Notes under the pieces: generated by a model
What the model was told of the DNA's origin: nothing
Databases searched by the model: none
The model's input: the letters and a program-made list of their open reading frames with translations, nothing else
Shown: one piece after another, positions 38,601-51,707 of the stretch
Numbering within the stretch: the stretch's first letter is position 1
How the letters are laid out: every line of letters begins with the position of its first letter
DNA from: Epiperipatus broadwayi
Taxonomy: Eukaryota; Onychophora; Udeonychophora; Euonychophora; Peripatidae
Direction of reading: 5' to 3'
NCBI GenBank assembly: GCA_028023455.1
Contig: JAQFVV010006336.1
Coordinates: 1,568,224 to 1,632,223 of the forward strand
Length of the DNA: 64,000 bases
Made by a program: the position numbers and the translations under genes

Positions 38601-40111
38601 CTTTCATGTTAACAAAAATCTTATAATATACAGTTTTAAATTCTTAAGTAGATCATAATCAATTATTTGTTTTTAAAATAAGAATAAGATTTAAAAATTT
38701 AAGCAAACTTTTAGAGACCAACCAAGTTACTTGTTCACCTGATCTGTAATCTTTTTTTACAATTTTCCCTCTGATTTTTCTTCTTCTAAAAACATCCTCT
38801 GCATGCTCTTAATTTATTCCAAATTGTGCTTTCCTATTGGTTGTGATTCTTCCACTCACTAGTTACATGTAGTTTAACTATTTTTAAAAACAAATATTAA
38901 CTTTTTAAAATATTTACAAGCAATAAAAAGTAATACCTTTCATGAACTGTAATACAATTTACTTTACAACAATTTAGATCATTTTGATTTTATTTCTATA
39001 CAGAATGAATTCAAGATTAATTTGATGAATTTTTAATAACAAAATTTATGAAATAAATATTATTTTTTGGAACATAAATTAAGATTTCATTGGAAATAGT
39101 CCTTACTTTAATACTAGATGCAGACAGACATGATTATCTATCTATATAACACATATTTTTATTTAAAAAATTAGATTTGAACTTTCTTACAATTTAAATA
39201 TTATCAAATGATTACTTATTATCAAATATTAATTTATAATTTATTTTATCTTTTATATACCTTTGAAAATAAATATTTTATCCAGGACTTATAACATTTA
39301 TACAACTTTGGTTTAACTAAACCCAAGTTCAAACCCTATGATAACTAAAATGATTGTTATTTTTATAGGTTTATAAATAAATATTTTTGACTTTATAAAA
39401 TTAAAAATTATGCATCTTCAAATTTATCCCCAATATATTTTATGATGGAGTGTGCCAATAAAAAGGATACAATATATATATATATTGTACCGAGGTACAT
39501 TGTGATTGAATGTGTAGTATTCTTTAAGAGTAAAAATATTTAGTAAATTTCATTTTTAAAAAAAATTAAAATGAAAAAAAATTAAAGTAAAATAAAAGTT
39601 TTAAAAGTTGAAAAAAAAAGAAAAAAGAAAATTAAAAACAAAAGATTAGGGTGGGGGGGATATTGTTAAAGAAAAAATAAACAATTTTAAATGGAGGGTA
39701 AGATATTTTTTTTAAGAAAAGGTGAAATAAAAATGATTTAATATTACTTTTAATTAATTCATAATAAAAGTAATGAAGAAAAAAGACGGAGTTCATTTTG
39801 TCTTATAATAAAAGAATTAAATGTGCGTGTGTATAAAAATTTTGAATAAAGAAAAAAAATAGAAGCCCAACCGGAGTGAAGTTAAATATACAATGGATCC
39901 ACAAGATACGAAGTGCTGGATTAAAAAAAAGAAGTGAACTTTGTATTGTTAAAAAAAAAATTCTTTTTTTACATTCCATTTTTTTCATTCTTTAAAAAAA
40001 TATTTCAAATGTTTATAGAATCAAAATTCATAGATTCATTTAAAATCATTCAATTCAAAATCAATCAATTTTAGTCAAAATAAAGATTTAAAATCAAAGA
40101 ATCAAAACAAA
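35631..40111. other. AT-rich intergenic DNA
   Basis: No gene or element was recognised. Open frames at 35861, 37789, 38094 and 39803 are compositional. 37205-37290 and 37650-37710 share the inverted blocks AACAATTTGTCAATTGTTAAAACAG-like. 39560-39700 is extremely purine-rich on the plus strand (A/G runs with G7). Confidence 0.45.
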
Positions 40112-40264
40112 ACTATAGAGGTTAATATTCAGACAAAATGATGCATTGCTGAATCATCATCTCGTGCAGCCGGTTGAAGCCTTTTCTGCAACACCATCAG
40201 CAGATAGTTCGAAGGACAGACCATGTTCGGATGAAGTTGAAGGAGCAGTGGATTGTCTACACTG
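40112..40264 (+). other. short GC-richer open island, possible exon or relic
   Basis: One plus-strand frame reads NDALLNHHLVQPVEAFSATP, then SADSSKDRPCSDEVEGAVDC, and stops at the TGA near 40262. Composition is balanced and G+C exceeds that of the flanks by far. No flanking start was identified. It may be a terminal host exon or a fragment of an old element; the protein is not recognised. Confidence 0.25.
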
Positions 40265-41150
40265 AGATTCACCAGTTAAAAACAATATTCTACAGAAGTT
40301 ACATTTTTTGTACTTACATCAAGTCAGATTTCAAATCCTAGGTAATGTTTCATTTTTCCTATTCTACAATTCTTGACATTTAAGCCATAATAGACAAATA
40401 AATAAAACGTTTAACTTTATGAACTAGTATCTTTAGGATAAATTATATTGGCTTCATTGTTCAATTTTTATTCAGAATTATTAATTGTGTATATGTGTAA
40501 ATTTTAATTCAATATGTTCTGTATTTTTCTTAGTTATTTATTGAAACAGATATACTGTTCCCCGTGTATATATATTCAAAAGACCCCCCCCCATTAAAAA
40601 AAGACTAGCATGATTTGATCAAATTAAGAAAGAAATAAAGTAAAAAAGTTTATAGTTAAAAGAAAATCATTATTGATTTTATAGTTTCAAATTATGATGC
40701 AAATAAAAGCTGGCAGTTATTAAAAAAGATTATATTTTTAATTTTTGGAATGATGTTTTTAAATAAAGTGTTATATCAGCTTGAGGCAGTCTTAATCAAT
40801 TGAAAAACATGGCTTAATCTTTATGCTTTCCTATCTAACCCACTAAAAAAGTAGATTACCCAATCATTATGAAGAGAAAGGCAATTGGGCTTAAATGAGA
40901 GCAGTATGCAAATCAGGTACAGTGAAAAAGGCTGTTTAATCAATCTGGAGAGCAGAATATAAATAGTCAAGTTGGAAGTTTAGAGGCAGATTAGATTGGA
41001 TTTTTAAAGTGTATGTTTAAAAAGGATTTTTTTTAAAGATTTTTGAAAAAGATAGTAAGAAAAGTGAAGGATTAAAAAGTTGAAATTCTTATTTAAGTGT
41101 TACTCAACTCTAATTTTCATCATCTTGGAATACAACCTTTACAACCACTG
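40265..41150. other. unassigned intergenic DNA
   Basis: A patch at 40840-41010 has GAGCAGAATATAAATAGTC, a promoter-like TATA context, but no associated open frame. C9 and A runs occur near 40585. Confidence 0.4.
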
Positions 41151-41911
41151 TTAACTCTTATAATGCATGACTCGTCTAAAAACAAGAAGATTTGACATCA
41201 CTCTAAATCGGCTACTTTTTATCCCACGTATACATATAATATGTCATTCGAAAGAAAATCAAAAGTTCTGTAAGATGGTGCCCTCTTCAGATTTATTTTA
41301 CAAGTAAAAAATCAATAAAAATGACCATATATGTCAAACAAAACCAAAGCACCACCTCCTCACCAACTTTTCTTGAATCTTATTGGCTGTCCCACTTCTG
41401 TCAGAAAGGGAAATGGCTGCCAAAAAGTAAAAAGTTACGTTCATTTTGATTTTTATTACGAAAATTATAAACGAATGTTTACAACATTTTAAACAATATT
41501 TGAATTGAATTACAAATTATTATTGATAAAATAATACTAAAAATCAAATTATTTTAGAAAAATAGTTAAGATATTACCAAGAATTATTTATTTATTGCTA
41601 CATATTGATCGTAACATTAAAGTGAAAAAAAAAAGATTGCATCAATGGTTGGTTGAATAGCGGTTACTTTTATTTCACCGCAATTGAATATTTTTTAAAT
41701 TATAAATCAAATTTTATTTTTGAAAAGACTTTCGTTTGTTTCATAATCTGACAATTCAGTAATATACTTTTTACAAACGAAACTAATGTATTTATATTAT
41801 TGAAAGTGATCTATTTTAACAATAGATTTTGTTAAAGTTGTGAGTGGCCAATTACAAGTTTTGATTTTTAACTCATTCGGCCAATTAAATAATAATCGTT
41901 GAAAGGGTTAA
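41151..41911 (+). mobile_element. TTAA-bordered repeat, copy 2
   Basis: The segment is flanked on both sides by TTAA (41151-41154 and 41908-41911). Its ends read inward as TTAACTCTTATAA and TTAACCCTTTCAA, 9 of 13 alike. It is an inverted, diverged copy of 23503-24238. It has no coding capacity. A non-autonomous piggyBac-type element is the best guess; an unrelated repeat that happens to end in TTAA cannot be excluded. Confidence 0.5.
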
Positions 41912-44900
41912 TAATGGAAAAAAAAATCATTATTCAGAAAATTATAACCATGGAAGGATAAACTAACAGCTTTTTCTCTCCATTCTAAGCCATGATTTTC
42001 CAAGATTTTTTGGGATAGACATCATAGAAAGAAGATAATGCCATTCAGCTGAAATGTGATGCCCCTTTTGAAAGCAGTTACATCATGGATATGAAGAAAC
42101 AAACTGGATGAATGAAGGTAATGATTCTATAAAAATATTTGATACTATGTGCGTTTATAGAAGACAAGACAAAATGTATTATATGTGTTTTTAAAAGACA
42201 AACAAAATGTCTTTATTATAATTAATAAAAAAGAATTATTAATAAAAATAGCTGCGTAAAAATACGTTCTGTTAATAATAAATTGTAAATGATAAATATT
42301 AAAAATATCTATAATCAAAAGGCATTTTTAATAAGGATTGACTTCTCATCTACAGATACATTTGAATTAAAATAAAGTAAAAATCAATACTTGTAATGAT
42401 TTTATATATATTGTGCCCTTTTGTATGGGTCACCATCTAATTTTGTGCTAATCTATTAAAAATTTTAAATTTAAGATATATTTGAATATGTGATGTTAAT
42501 TTTGCTTATGGTAATATTTCAAAAGGTTTAATTAAAGCAATCTATGAGTATTTGATATGTAAAATTGTGCTGATATTGAGAGAGACATTTTAAATGATGA
42601 TGATTATAATATATGGTTGGGAGAAAAATGGCCATAATCAATACTGCATGAATATATTTAATAAATAGGTATTTAAAGCTAAAAGTGTTTAAAAAAAGAC
42701 AAGTTGAAATTAAATGCATATGTTTATTATTGATAAAATAATATTATAAAAGAATATAAATATTTTAATTATTGTAAGTACTTAAATAGAAGACTAATAT
42801 TTGATTTTAATAATATTGGATAATTATTTTAAAATCTATTATAATATCTTATTTATTTAAAAAATATTTATTTTAAAAAAATGCAATTGTTAGTTTATTT
42901 TTAGACGTTGACAAGCGTTTCTTGTGTTATAAAAAAAAACAGATGTTAGTTAGATATACACAAGCATGCTTGGAAGTTATTTAGTAAAGTTGCAAAACTA
43001 TTTTAAAAATTATGTTGTAAAATTTATAAATAATACGTGAGTTATCACGAGATAAAAAATAAAGATATTCAATGTGAAATATTAAATCTGATTTTAAAAT
43101 ATTGCTTTAAAAATATAACGTATAAAAAAAGACTTAGTTTATTTTAAATAATTTTATAAAAGTTAAAATTAAAATCGAGTAAGAGTATATTTTAAAAGTG
43201 TTTAATAGATTTAAATAAACGATAAAGATTATTTTAGAAATTTAATAATGTAATAAATATTAAATATTAAATAAGCCATTATTTATTTTTAATTTTGTGT
43301 TGTTGGTAAATATGTAAATAAGCCAGCAAAGTTGATTGTTTAATCTACCAATCAAATGGGAAGATTCTTCCAGTATAAAAGCTTAATTCAATTGTTAGGA
43401 GAGGACTTTGTGATTGATTTTTCAAGTTAATTGTGTTATTAAAAATAGCTACGTAAATTTTGTAGACGCTTTTAAAATCATTTTTCAAAATTATAAAAGT
43501 GTCTTTGTAAATAAGTTATAGAAATTTTAAATGATAGTCATGCAGTGTTAATTTAATTTTCCCTATCGATCGTCTTTATATCAAGCTCAATTTACAAGCA
43601 AATAGTCATGGGAACATCATATATAGTGAAAATATATCGGAAACTTTACCTTAGAAATATGACAAACGCTGGATTAGTTCGGAAATTTACAAGATGGAGA
43701 AAAGTAGTATTTTGGATAGTATATAATTTTAAAAGCTAATTACTATTGCCTATTAGAAAATAGATATTTTAAAGAATAAATACTTTTGTGTAAAGAAAGT
43801 ATTTTTGCAAGCTATAAATTTAAAAATATATCTTAAGTAAAGATATTAAAAATGAAAGTAGTTTTATAAATACTTGCCTTGTTAAGTCTTTATGTTTAAA
43901 AGACTGAATGTTGATAATTTTAAAAGCAAGTCAATTGAAATATAATTAGCTAAAAATCTTAATATAATGGGATTATTATATTGAAATAATTTAAACGCTG
44001 GCCGTTTTATAAATAAAGAAGCTTATTCTTACCTGGATGTTTTGTTAAAAAATGCGCAAGTAATATGTGGACGTTCCAAGTTAATTTAAAGATAATTAAA
44101 TATAAATTTTTATAAACTATAGACTAAATTAAAATAATAACTTTTGAATAATATTTTTAAAAGAACTAAACCAGGATCCTATAAACTATTTTAATTTTAT
44201 TTTATTTTCTTGTGGGAACTTATTTTAAAAAAGAACATTTTCGTTTTCATCAACTTTTAAAAAAACACGTGTTGGACCGGAAACAGGAAATGGTGTTCTA
44301 GTGAATGTGTGCCTCAGATTAAAGAACTTTATGGTGAAAAGGAAACATCGCTGGAATTACGTAATATGAATTCTGTTTATTTATCTAATATAAAAGTTAA
44401 ATATTATTAATCTATTAAAAATAAGATAGGTACATTTCTTAAAATAATAACTAAAGTAATATAATATAATTAATTGCATAAATTTATTTTATAATTAATA
44501 TAACACGGAATATATATTAAAGAATGATCGTGAGTATAAATGTGAATTATTTTATGAAGCTGTAATTCCGAAGAGAATTGGAAGATGGACTGTACATTAA
44601 ATCATTATTGATGGTAAAAATTGTATAATAATAATAATTTTAATGTATTTAATATGTTTTCTTTAGATCAACCAAATATTATGTTGTTTGAATGAATGTA
44701 TGATTATTTTAAAAATACACACACATTATATTGGCAGTGATAGTTTTATTTAAATATGCATAATTTGAATTTATGATATAAATATGATACAACATTACAT
44801 AAGAAGCTTAGAAATAATTATATGATTCTTTCGTAAATAAATTTTGATATTTTGTTTTATGTTATAGTATTAGAATTATATTTATTAGTCATAAGTAATT

Positions 44901-46680
44901 ATTGTATTGCAAGTTAGGAAGAGATTTCAAAGTCTATATTTTATTTTTATTTTATTGGATAAATTAAGTTAAGTTTTATGTAGAAGTTTATGTTGGATTG
45001 AAGATTTACCAAGTATAGACGATGAAGCATAAATAATTTGGAATTAGTATTTTATTTAAAGTTGAAAGTTGTTTTCCGGAAATTTTAAATAAGTTTAGAG
45101 GATGTTTTTGTAGATAGAAATTTATTAAGAAGGAGTAGAATAACACATAAAGTAAAGTAATAGTTTCACACAGAAAAGAATCATAGAATTTATCTAATAT
45201 AATGCTTTATGAATTTGAGATTGATGAATAATTTAAATATTATTGTTTTTTTAACAGTACATATATGTAATGCATATTTGATAAAACATGTAACATGAAT
45301 TGCAATAAGTAAAATATAAAATTATAATCAATTCTTTGTTATTACATTATAAAGATGCATTAGTTTCTATATTATGCTATTAGAGTAATACTAATAGTAG
45401 AGTGAACACATACTAGTACATGATGAAATAAGTAACGGTAATACTTAAGTGATGTAGCAATTTAATTAGTAAAGTTTAATTGTTTACATATGCTACATAA
45501 ATATTATTTACATAAATTTTTCTGTGTAATAATTGAAATTCACTGATATTTATTTAAAGTCTAAGTTTTGAAAACATACTTCAATGTTATTAGTACAGCA
45601 TTTTAAAGAATATATAATTACTTATTAGGAATATGAGTTAATAACAGTGTAAACATATTGTATTATTATTTTCTTATTTTTATTTTCTTTGTTTTCATAA
45701 TTTTGAACTGTAAATATTGTAAATAAATTCTTAGTTGAAGTTAATGTAAATAAATTTGTTTAATTTGTTTTAAAAGTGTGTCGAGTTCATTATTTTGCAC
45801 CACAGCATTTGACAGCAGATAATTTGAAGAAACATGATATTTGCACAATGTGAGTTTATTAATATTTATTTTAGAAATAAATACAATATTTTCCTGATTA
45901 TCATTTATAAGAATTGATTGACATTAATATATCATATTACAATGGTCATAGAGTAATTATCATTCCTAAGATGGTTATAATACACAATATAAGAGTACAA
46001 GATTATTTATTGCCACATATTAATAAATTGTAAGATTTTGATCTATTCCAAAATTAAGATACTATATGAAGATAAAAGATATACACATGATTATTTATTT
46101 ATTTAATGATTATTAATATAACAGAAATAGAGAAGATTAGGTTATACTCTAAGATTAGTATTATTATTATTATTAAAATAAGTTAGGTGTATTTAGGTTT
46201 GATGTAAAATCCCATATCATACTTATTTACATGAGTTATCATTACTTTAAGATAATTAGAAGAACCTGAGATTATTTAATTATATTTTAAAAATTAAAAG
46301 TTAAGATTTATTTATTTTATTATTATTAAAGATAATTTATTTTATTTAAAAGCCATAAGAATGCTATAGAGGTAGTAGTAAGTTAATAAGGAAGTAACAG
46401 TATTCTTATGCCATTGAGACAATGTGTTTTGGAAGATATTGATTCAATGTAAATCTACTTATTGCTTTGTAACTTTACTTCACAGTCTCATGATTTTAAA
46501 AATACTTATTTAATTAATACATACTATAGAATTATATTGATTTGATAATTAATGACAAATTTAATTCGAATATGATAATATAAAATATATTAAAGATAGA
46601 TATGCAAATTTTAATTAAGCATTATAATTTAATTGAGCTAGTCGTATTTCAAACTATATTATACATCGAGAAGTAGGGGT
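41912..46680. other. AT-rich DNA between two direct repeats
   Basis: 42308-42400 (TATAATCAAAAGGCATTTTT onwards) recurs directly at 46896-46990, 4.6 kb apart, so the interval might be an eroded LTR-type element. Patches near 43310-43480 (CCAGTATAAAAGC, promoter-like) and 44240-44380 are GC-richer. No pol-like coding sequence was found in the interval, which argues against that reading. Confidence 0.3.
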
Positions 46681-46698
46681 ACAATATATATATATATA

Positions 46699-46726
46699 TT
46701 TTATCTTTTATAAACACATATAAATA

Positions 46727-46772
<46 letters not shown>

Positions 46773-46801
46773 ATATTTATATGTGTTTATAAAAGATAAA
46801 A
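46699..46801. repeat. perfect 32-bp inverted repeat around (TA)n
   Basis: 46699-46730 and 46770-46801 are exact reverse complements, separated by about 39 bp of TA. The whole can fold into a long hairpin. Confidence 0.9.
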
Positions 46802-47252
46802 CAAAACATCTTTCTTAAAAAGAAAAAGAAAATTATGAACAAATTTAGCTATGGAAATAAGTTTTATTAAAGATAAATTATAAATACTAAAGTACCTATA
46901 ATCAAAATGCATTTTTAATAAGGATTTATTTCTCATCTACAGATACATTTGAATTAAAATAAACTAAAAAAAGAATACTTATAATGATTGATATTATTGA
47001 TTTACAAATAAATATACCTAGAAGAGTCAGAAATACTGAGCTATTACAGATAACTCTAACTGGCTAATAAATAAATGCAGCTGCTGATCAACTTTTATGA
47101 AGAAATATACAGCTGTGGCAGACCAAACAACAATATTTATGATAAATTAACTAACTTAAAATGAACTGGAACTTTGAATTAGAGGTAAAATACAAACTCT
47201 TAAAGAACTTGCATTCTTTAACTCATATTGCCCTATTATTGGATACATATCA

Positions 47253-47385
47253 AGTTACACAATGGACTGTAAACAAAATATTTGTAATTGAGCAAATTCA
47301 GTTACACAATGGACTGTAAATGAAGTATTTGTAATTGTGCAAATTCAGCTACACAATGGACAATAAATAAAATGTTCATTGAATT
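47253..47385 (+). repeat. 47-bp tandem repeat, about 2.8 copies
   Basis: Units start AGTTACACAATGGACTGTAA at 47253 and 47300, and AGCTACACAATGGACAATAA at 47347. The third copy is more diverged and shorter. Confidence 0.9.
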
Positions 47386-48660
47386 AACTATATGAGGAAT
47401 TAAGTGGAACTCTGAATTAAATGGAATGCTATCAGTTGTCTTCATTACTCTCTCTGTTGTCTCAATATGTCACGCTCCTCTCTGTTCAATAACTAAATGA
47501 TTACAGATATAAACTGTTAAAGAACTGTTGAGAGAAGGACTTTATTATACTCTCAACAGATTACATTTTCTTTTTTTGTAAAGTCATATAAAAATCTTTT
47601 GCTTGATGGACCTTTATTTAAATTTGTTATTAAATAAAACTATTGTTATTTAAAATTAATCTTAGTTATCCAGTTGTTCAATTCTATTTTTGTTTTTATT
47701 GCATCACTCATCATTCATTGCACTTGTTCATGAGAATCTCATGCCTACTGAGCTATGTCTGGCATAACTAGACCTAGGTAAGTCAGGTTGTAGTGAGATG
47801 GAACTCTAGTAGTGCCATTTGGAAAACCAAACATATAAATGTCTAGATGCTTCCAGCCTCTATGGTGCTACATCCTCTGATGAGCAGGAAATATTGTTGT
47901 AGGGGGGGGGTAACATCTGCATTGGGTAATGCCAGTTGATGGTTTCTTCCTGCAAGATGCTCATCAGGAAATTGTTACAACTGAAGTAATAAAAGGGTTG
48001 TATAGTGGTCCGGTTACATTATAATGTATTAAAATATTTATTCAAATGAAAAGAATGTGTGTGGTTATATTATAAGACAAAACGATTATTTAAAGAAAAA
48101 AAAACAGATTTAAATTGTCGTTGAAATATTTATGTTGATAGACAAACATACACATTTATGATGAGATAATATGTTTACTAAAACAAGAATTGAAAGATTT
48201 AATTGTTATTGAGAAGTGATTAAGTTAAAACTAAAAGAGTAGGGGATATTTTTTTAAAAAAAAAATAAGGATTTTTTTTTTTGAATGATGTCAAAGTTTT
48301 ATTGTACAGTAAATATTATTATTTAAAAATAGAATTTAGAGTGGGCAGAGTTTTTTTTAAGACAGCTACAATTTGATGAGCTAGCTGGGATTTCAGATAC
48401 TAAATTTGTTGCTAGTCAAGTAAATATGTTAATTACTCCGTGATTGCCTGTGGCTTAAAAGGATTACTTCATAATAAATAAAGTGTCTGGTTGATCAGTG
48501 TTTTAGTTTAGTAGCTGAGAGTTTATATTATTGATAGCTTGCTGCCAATGATATTGCTCACTCTACCTGAGGACCAGAGACCTACAGAGATTGGATAGTG
48601 TGTTAATAAGGGAAGAATAAAAATATATTTCTATTGTTATTATTATAAAATAAAGGTGAG
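47386..48660. other. unassigned sequence, GC-richer in part
   Basis: 47750-48010 contains a perfect splice-donor string (CTAG|GTAAGT, 47773-47780) and two CTGATGAGCA strings in opposite orientations, plus strand near 47876 and minus strand near 47965. 48340-48600 has balanced composition but no long frame. These could be parts of a host gene or of an unrecognised repeat. Confidence 0.3.
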
Positions 48661-48668
48661 TGGTTCAA

Positions 48669-48720
48669 TATATATATATATATATAATATAATATACAAA
48701 TCAATATATATATATATATA
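48669..48720. repeat. (TA)n runs at Penelope 3' end
   Basis: Two TA runs are separated by about 20 bp, next to the minus-strand Penelope tail. Confidence 0.9.
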
Positions 48721-48756
48721 TCAAAATACAGTACAATTTACATAAAATATATTATT

Positions 48757-48801
48757 TCTAGAAGTACTTTCGACTATATATTTTGTAATCTTTATCAACT
48801 A
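48757..48801 (-). ncRNA. hammerhead-like motif at Penelope 3' end
   Basis: The minus strand reads TTGATAA, an extra A, GATTA, a loop, TAGTC, then GAAAGTACTTCTA. GATTA pairs with TAGTC with one wobble, so stem II is kept although its sequence differs from that at 5321-5335. The first box has two changes from CTGATGA, so cleavage activity is doubtful. Confidence 0.4.
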
Positions 48802-49380
48802 TATAACATTGAATAATCAAAACAAAACAACCTTTAGCAATACCCATAGTTCAATTCAGATTTCCCACAATTCTGTTATTTTAACATTTGATGACTGGCA
48901 ATTCATTAACATTTGATGATTTCTTGAAATCAAACATAGTCTCTTTTATTTCATGTTTATTATGACAACATTCAATTTGAATAATTTTCATATTTTTATA
49001 ATGAAATTTAAATCCATATTGACAAGATTTATTATGATCAAAAATAACAGATGAAGGTTTATTTACATCTATTCCAGATTGTTTCTCTTTTTGAATTCTA
49101 TTATATAAAAGCATATGCTCTTTTATTCTCTTTTCAAATATACACTTAGATTCACCGATGTACTGTAAGTCACATCCACATATCAATCTATATATAATAG
49201 AATTCTGATTAAACTTTGAATTTTGAATTTTAGAGTTATTAAGTAATCTATTTATGTTATTTGTTGAGAAAAAAGCAATATGACACAAACCATTATAAAT
49301 TCTGCTAATAAATTTGACCTGCTCATCTGATATAAATGGCATTGAAATCCATTTCATTTTGATATTTTTATTTTTAATTT
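48802..49380 (-). pseudogene. Penelope-like element, linker and GIY-YIG endonuclease (longest open copy)
   Basis: A 158-codon minus-strand frame (48881-49357) starts MKWISMPFISDEQVKFISRI and contains NINRLLNNSKIQNSKFNQNS, then IIYRLICGCDLQYIGESKCI, then FEKRIKEHMLLYNRI, VIFDHNKSCQYGFKFH and IKETMFDF. The two GIY-YIG signature parts (IIY and YIG), the arginine in KRIKEH and the glutamate in IKET are all visible, and the spacing is undisturbed. The linker upstream fits the end of a Penelope RT, but the RT itself is absent: the homology stops near 49380. It is a 5'-truncated copy, probably dead as an element, though the nuclease frame is open. Confidence 0.85.
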
Positions 49381-49382
49381 TT

Positions 49383-49443
49383 CTAATTTTGCATTGGTAG
49401 AGATTATTTCCAGATGTGATAATCTCTACCAGAGCAAAATTAG
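49383..49443. repeat. strong 25-bp-arm hairpin
   Basis: CTAATTTTGC (49383-49392) pairs with GCAAAATTAG (49434-49443), and GGTAGAGATTAT (49396-49407) pairs with ATAATCTCTACC (49419-49430). A symmetric 3-nt internal bulge separates the stems, and the loop is 11 nt. It sits exactly at the truncated 5' edge of the Penelope fragment. Confidence 0.92.
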
Positions 49444-51700
49444 AGAAGCCATTGAGATACTTAAAAGGCCAGATTGTATCAATAAATGAGATGATACATG
49501 CAAACTTCCTCCTATTTGGAAATAATTTAAAAAAAAAAAAAACATTTTTAATTTAACATTTTTCCTATTGGTGGAATTTTTTTTTTTTCAAATAAGTGAT
49601 TGTAGCATCTCTACAACCATCTTTCTACCTTTTATCGCCCAATGGATGACTTGTATGATCAAGTCAAAATGTTGGTATATCAATATTTAAATTTTTTAAC
49701 ATGGATGAACCCGCAAAAAAAAAAAGAATTACTTAGTTCATAAACTACCAATTTAAGACGTGATGATAACTATTTTTATTATTTAGTCATTTTTATCATC
49801 ATTAGCAGCCAATTAAATTATAAAAATGTATTGATATTCTTACTCCAGCAATATATAAATACATTTCTTTTTAAAAAATTGTTAGAATAGCTGTGCATAC
49901 CATTAAAGAGTGTACAATGTAATCAAACTAATCATTATCATAATTAAATCAGAAGACCAATACTATGTTTGTCACTGATCTCTGTACTAATCCAAGCTAT
50001 TGAAAAAAATAATGTAATGGAAAAGAGAGAGAGAATTAAAGAAAAAATAATGAGGATTAATCTACAAGTATAAGTAGTTGATAACAATTATTAGTGATCA
50101 AAGCCATGAACATACTATTTTCCACCCTTTATTCAATTACATATTTTTCACTATTATTTCTTCAAAAGGCATTTATATCACAATTCAAACAATTTACAAA
50201 CATGTTTTTCCACAGTAGCTTATAATACAAGCATCAAGTGACATTCTTAGCTTATAATTAACATCTGCAAAAACAACTGTACCATTCTCTGATTGTTCAT
50301 GTTTAGTTCAGAATATTAGATTATTAATTTTAATTTGGTAGCCTAGCAACTAGTAGAGTTTTAATAACTTATATAAAAAAGGATACAATTTATAATGGGG
50401 AGCAATAGTCTCAGTATTGGTTAGTGATTTTGAGCAAAATTTTCCAATAAAAAAGATTCAGAATACAATTTTCACGGTATTGTACGGTAAAATTGGGATG
50501 AAACGACATTAACTGAATTGTATAACCCAGTATTATTATATTTATATAAAACTAGTTAAAAAATATTCGAAATTAATTTTAAATGCGTGTACTAAGTTAT
50601 TTTTGTTTAATTAAAAGATTTTTAAAATTCCCTTGAATATTAACTATCTAACAAAACAAATAAGTAAAACTAAGCTCAATTTTTTTTAAAAAAATACATT
50701 TTTATGTGTAAATTAATTTTGTTCGCTTTTTATTGCCTCAGCAAAAGCTTATTCTATTCGTTTAATCTCTGGCTTTGCTAGGCTGTTTTTTTTTTTTTTT
50801 TAATCTTTTTTTTTTTTGTTAATAATTTCAAAATCTTTTTAAATGTGGTTATAATCTGTTTCTTAATCTAAAAAAAAAAACCTGAACAAAAGAAATTCTA
50901 AAAACCTTTACTAAATATTTTGAAATATTATTTTTATATTAAACGTTAAAACAGATTTGGTAGATTTTCTCTCATTAAATAATTCTAAAAAGATAATAAT
51001 TATATAGTGAATTATTAACGGAAATAATCATAAGTTGTAATTAGATTGTAAAACCTAGTATTTTCAATTTAACTTTAGATAAAAAGCATATACTTACAGC
51101 CATACAATTTAATATTAACATTTACATATCTTCACTAAAAAAAAAAGAATGCAGGGTATTTTATATCAAAACCAAATGGTTTTAATAAGAATATAATAAT
51201 TATATACGTATTATAAATAAATGGAATGACAGATTAAATTGTTTATAAGATATATATTTCATTTAATAAATGCCTCTCAAATATAAATGTGATTTTTATA
51301 TACATTATGCCAGTGGATTTTTATTTCCTTAATACATTTAATAGTTTCTTACACTATAAACAGTATAACTAACTACTGATCGGTTGGTTAGTAAAACTTT
51401 GTATATCATTTTTAAAACTATTGTTTATATTAAAGATCTATTTTAAAAGTGACTTGATGAAAGTATTTTTAATGACATATATAATAGATGAGAAGATTGT
51501 CTACTATTTTATATTTATCAGATGTGGCTAACAATTCTAAAGCTTATGTTTGCAATAAAACATGTTAAAATCTATATATTGTTTATTTATAAATATTCTA
51601 AGTGATAGTTTTCATGCAATACATTATAATAATCATGGACAATGATTATAGTATAACATAACTTTAGGCAAAGAGAATCGTCCTCTGATATTACACTCTT
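49444..51700. other. AT-rich intergenic DNA
   Basis: No gene was seen. Poly-T/A tracts lie at 49532-49543, 50787-50818 and 50871-50881. Confidence 0.5.
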
Positions 51701-51707
51701 GATAATC

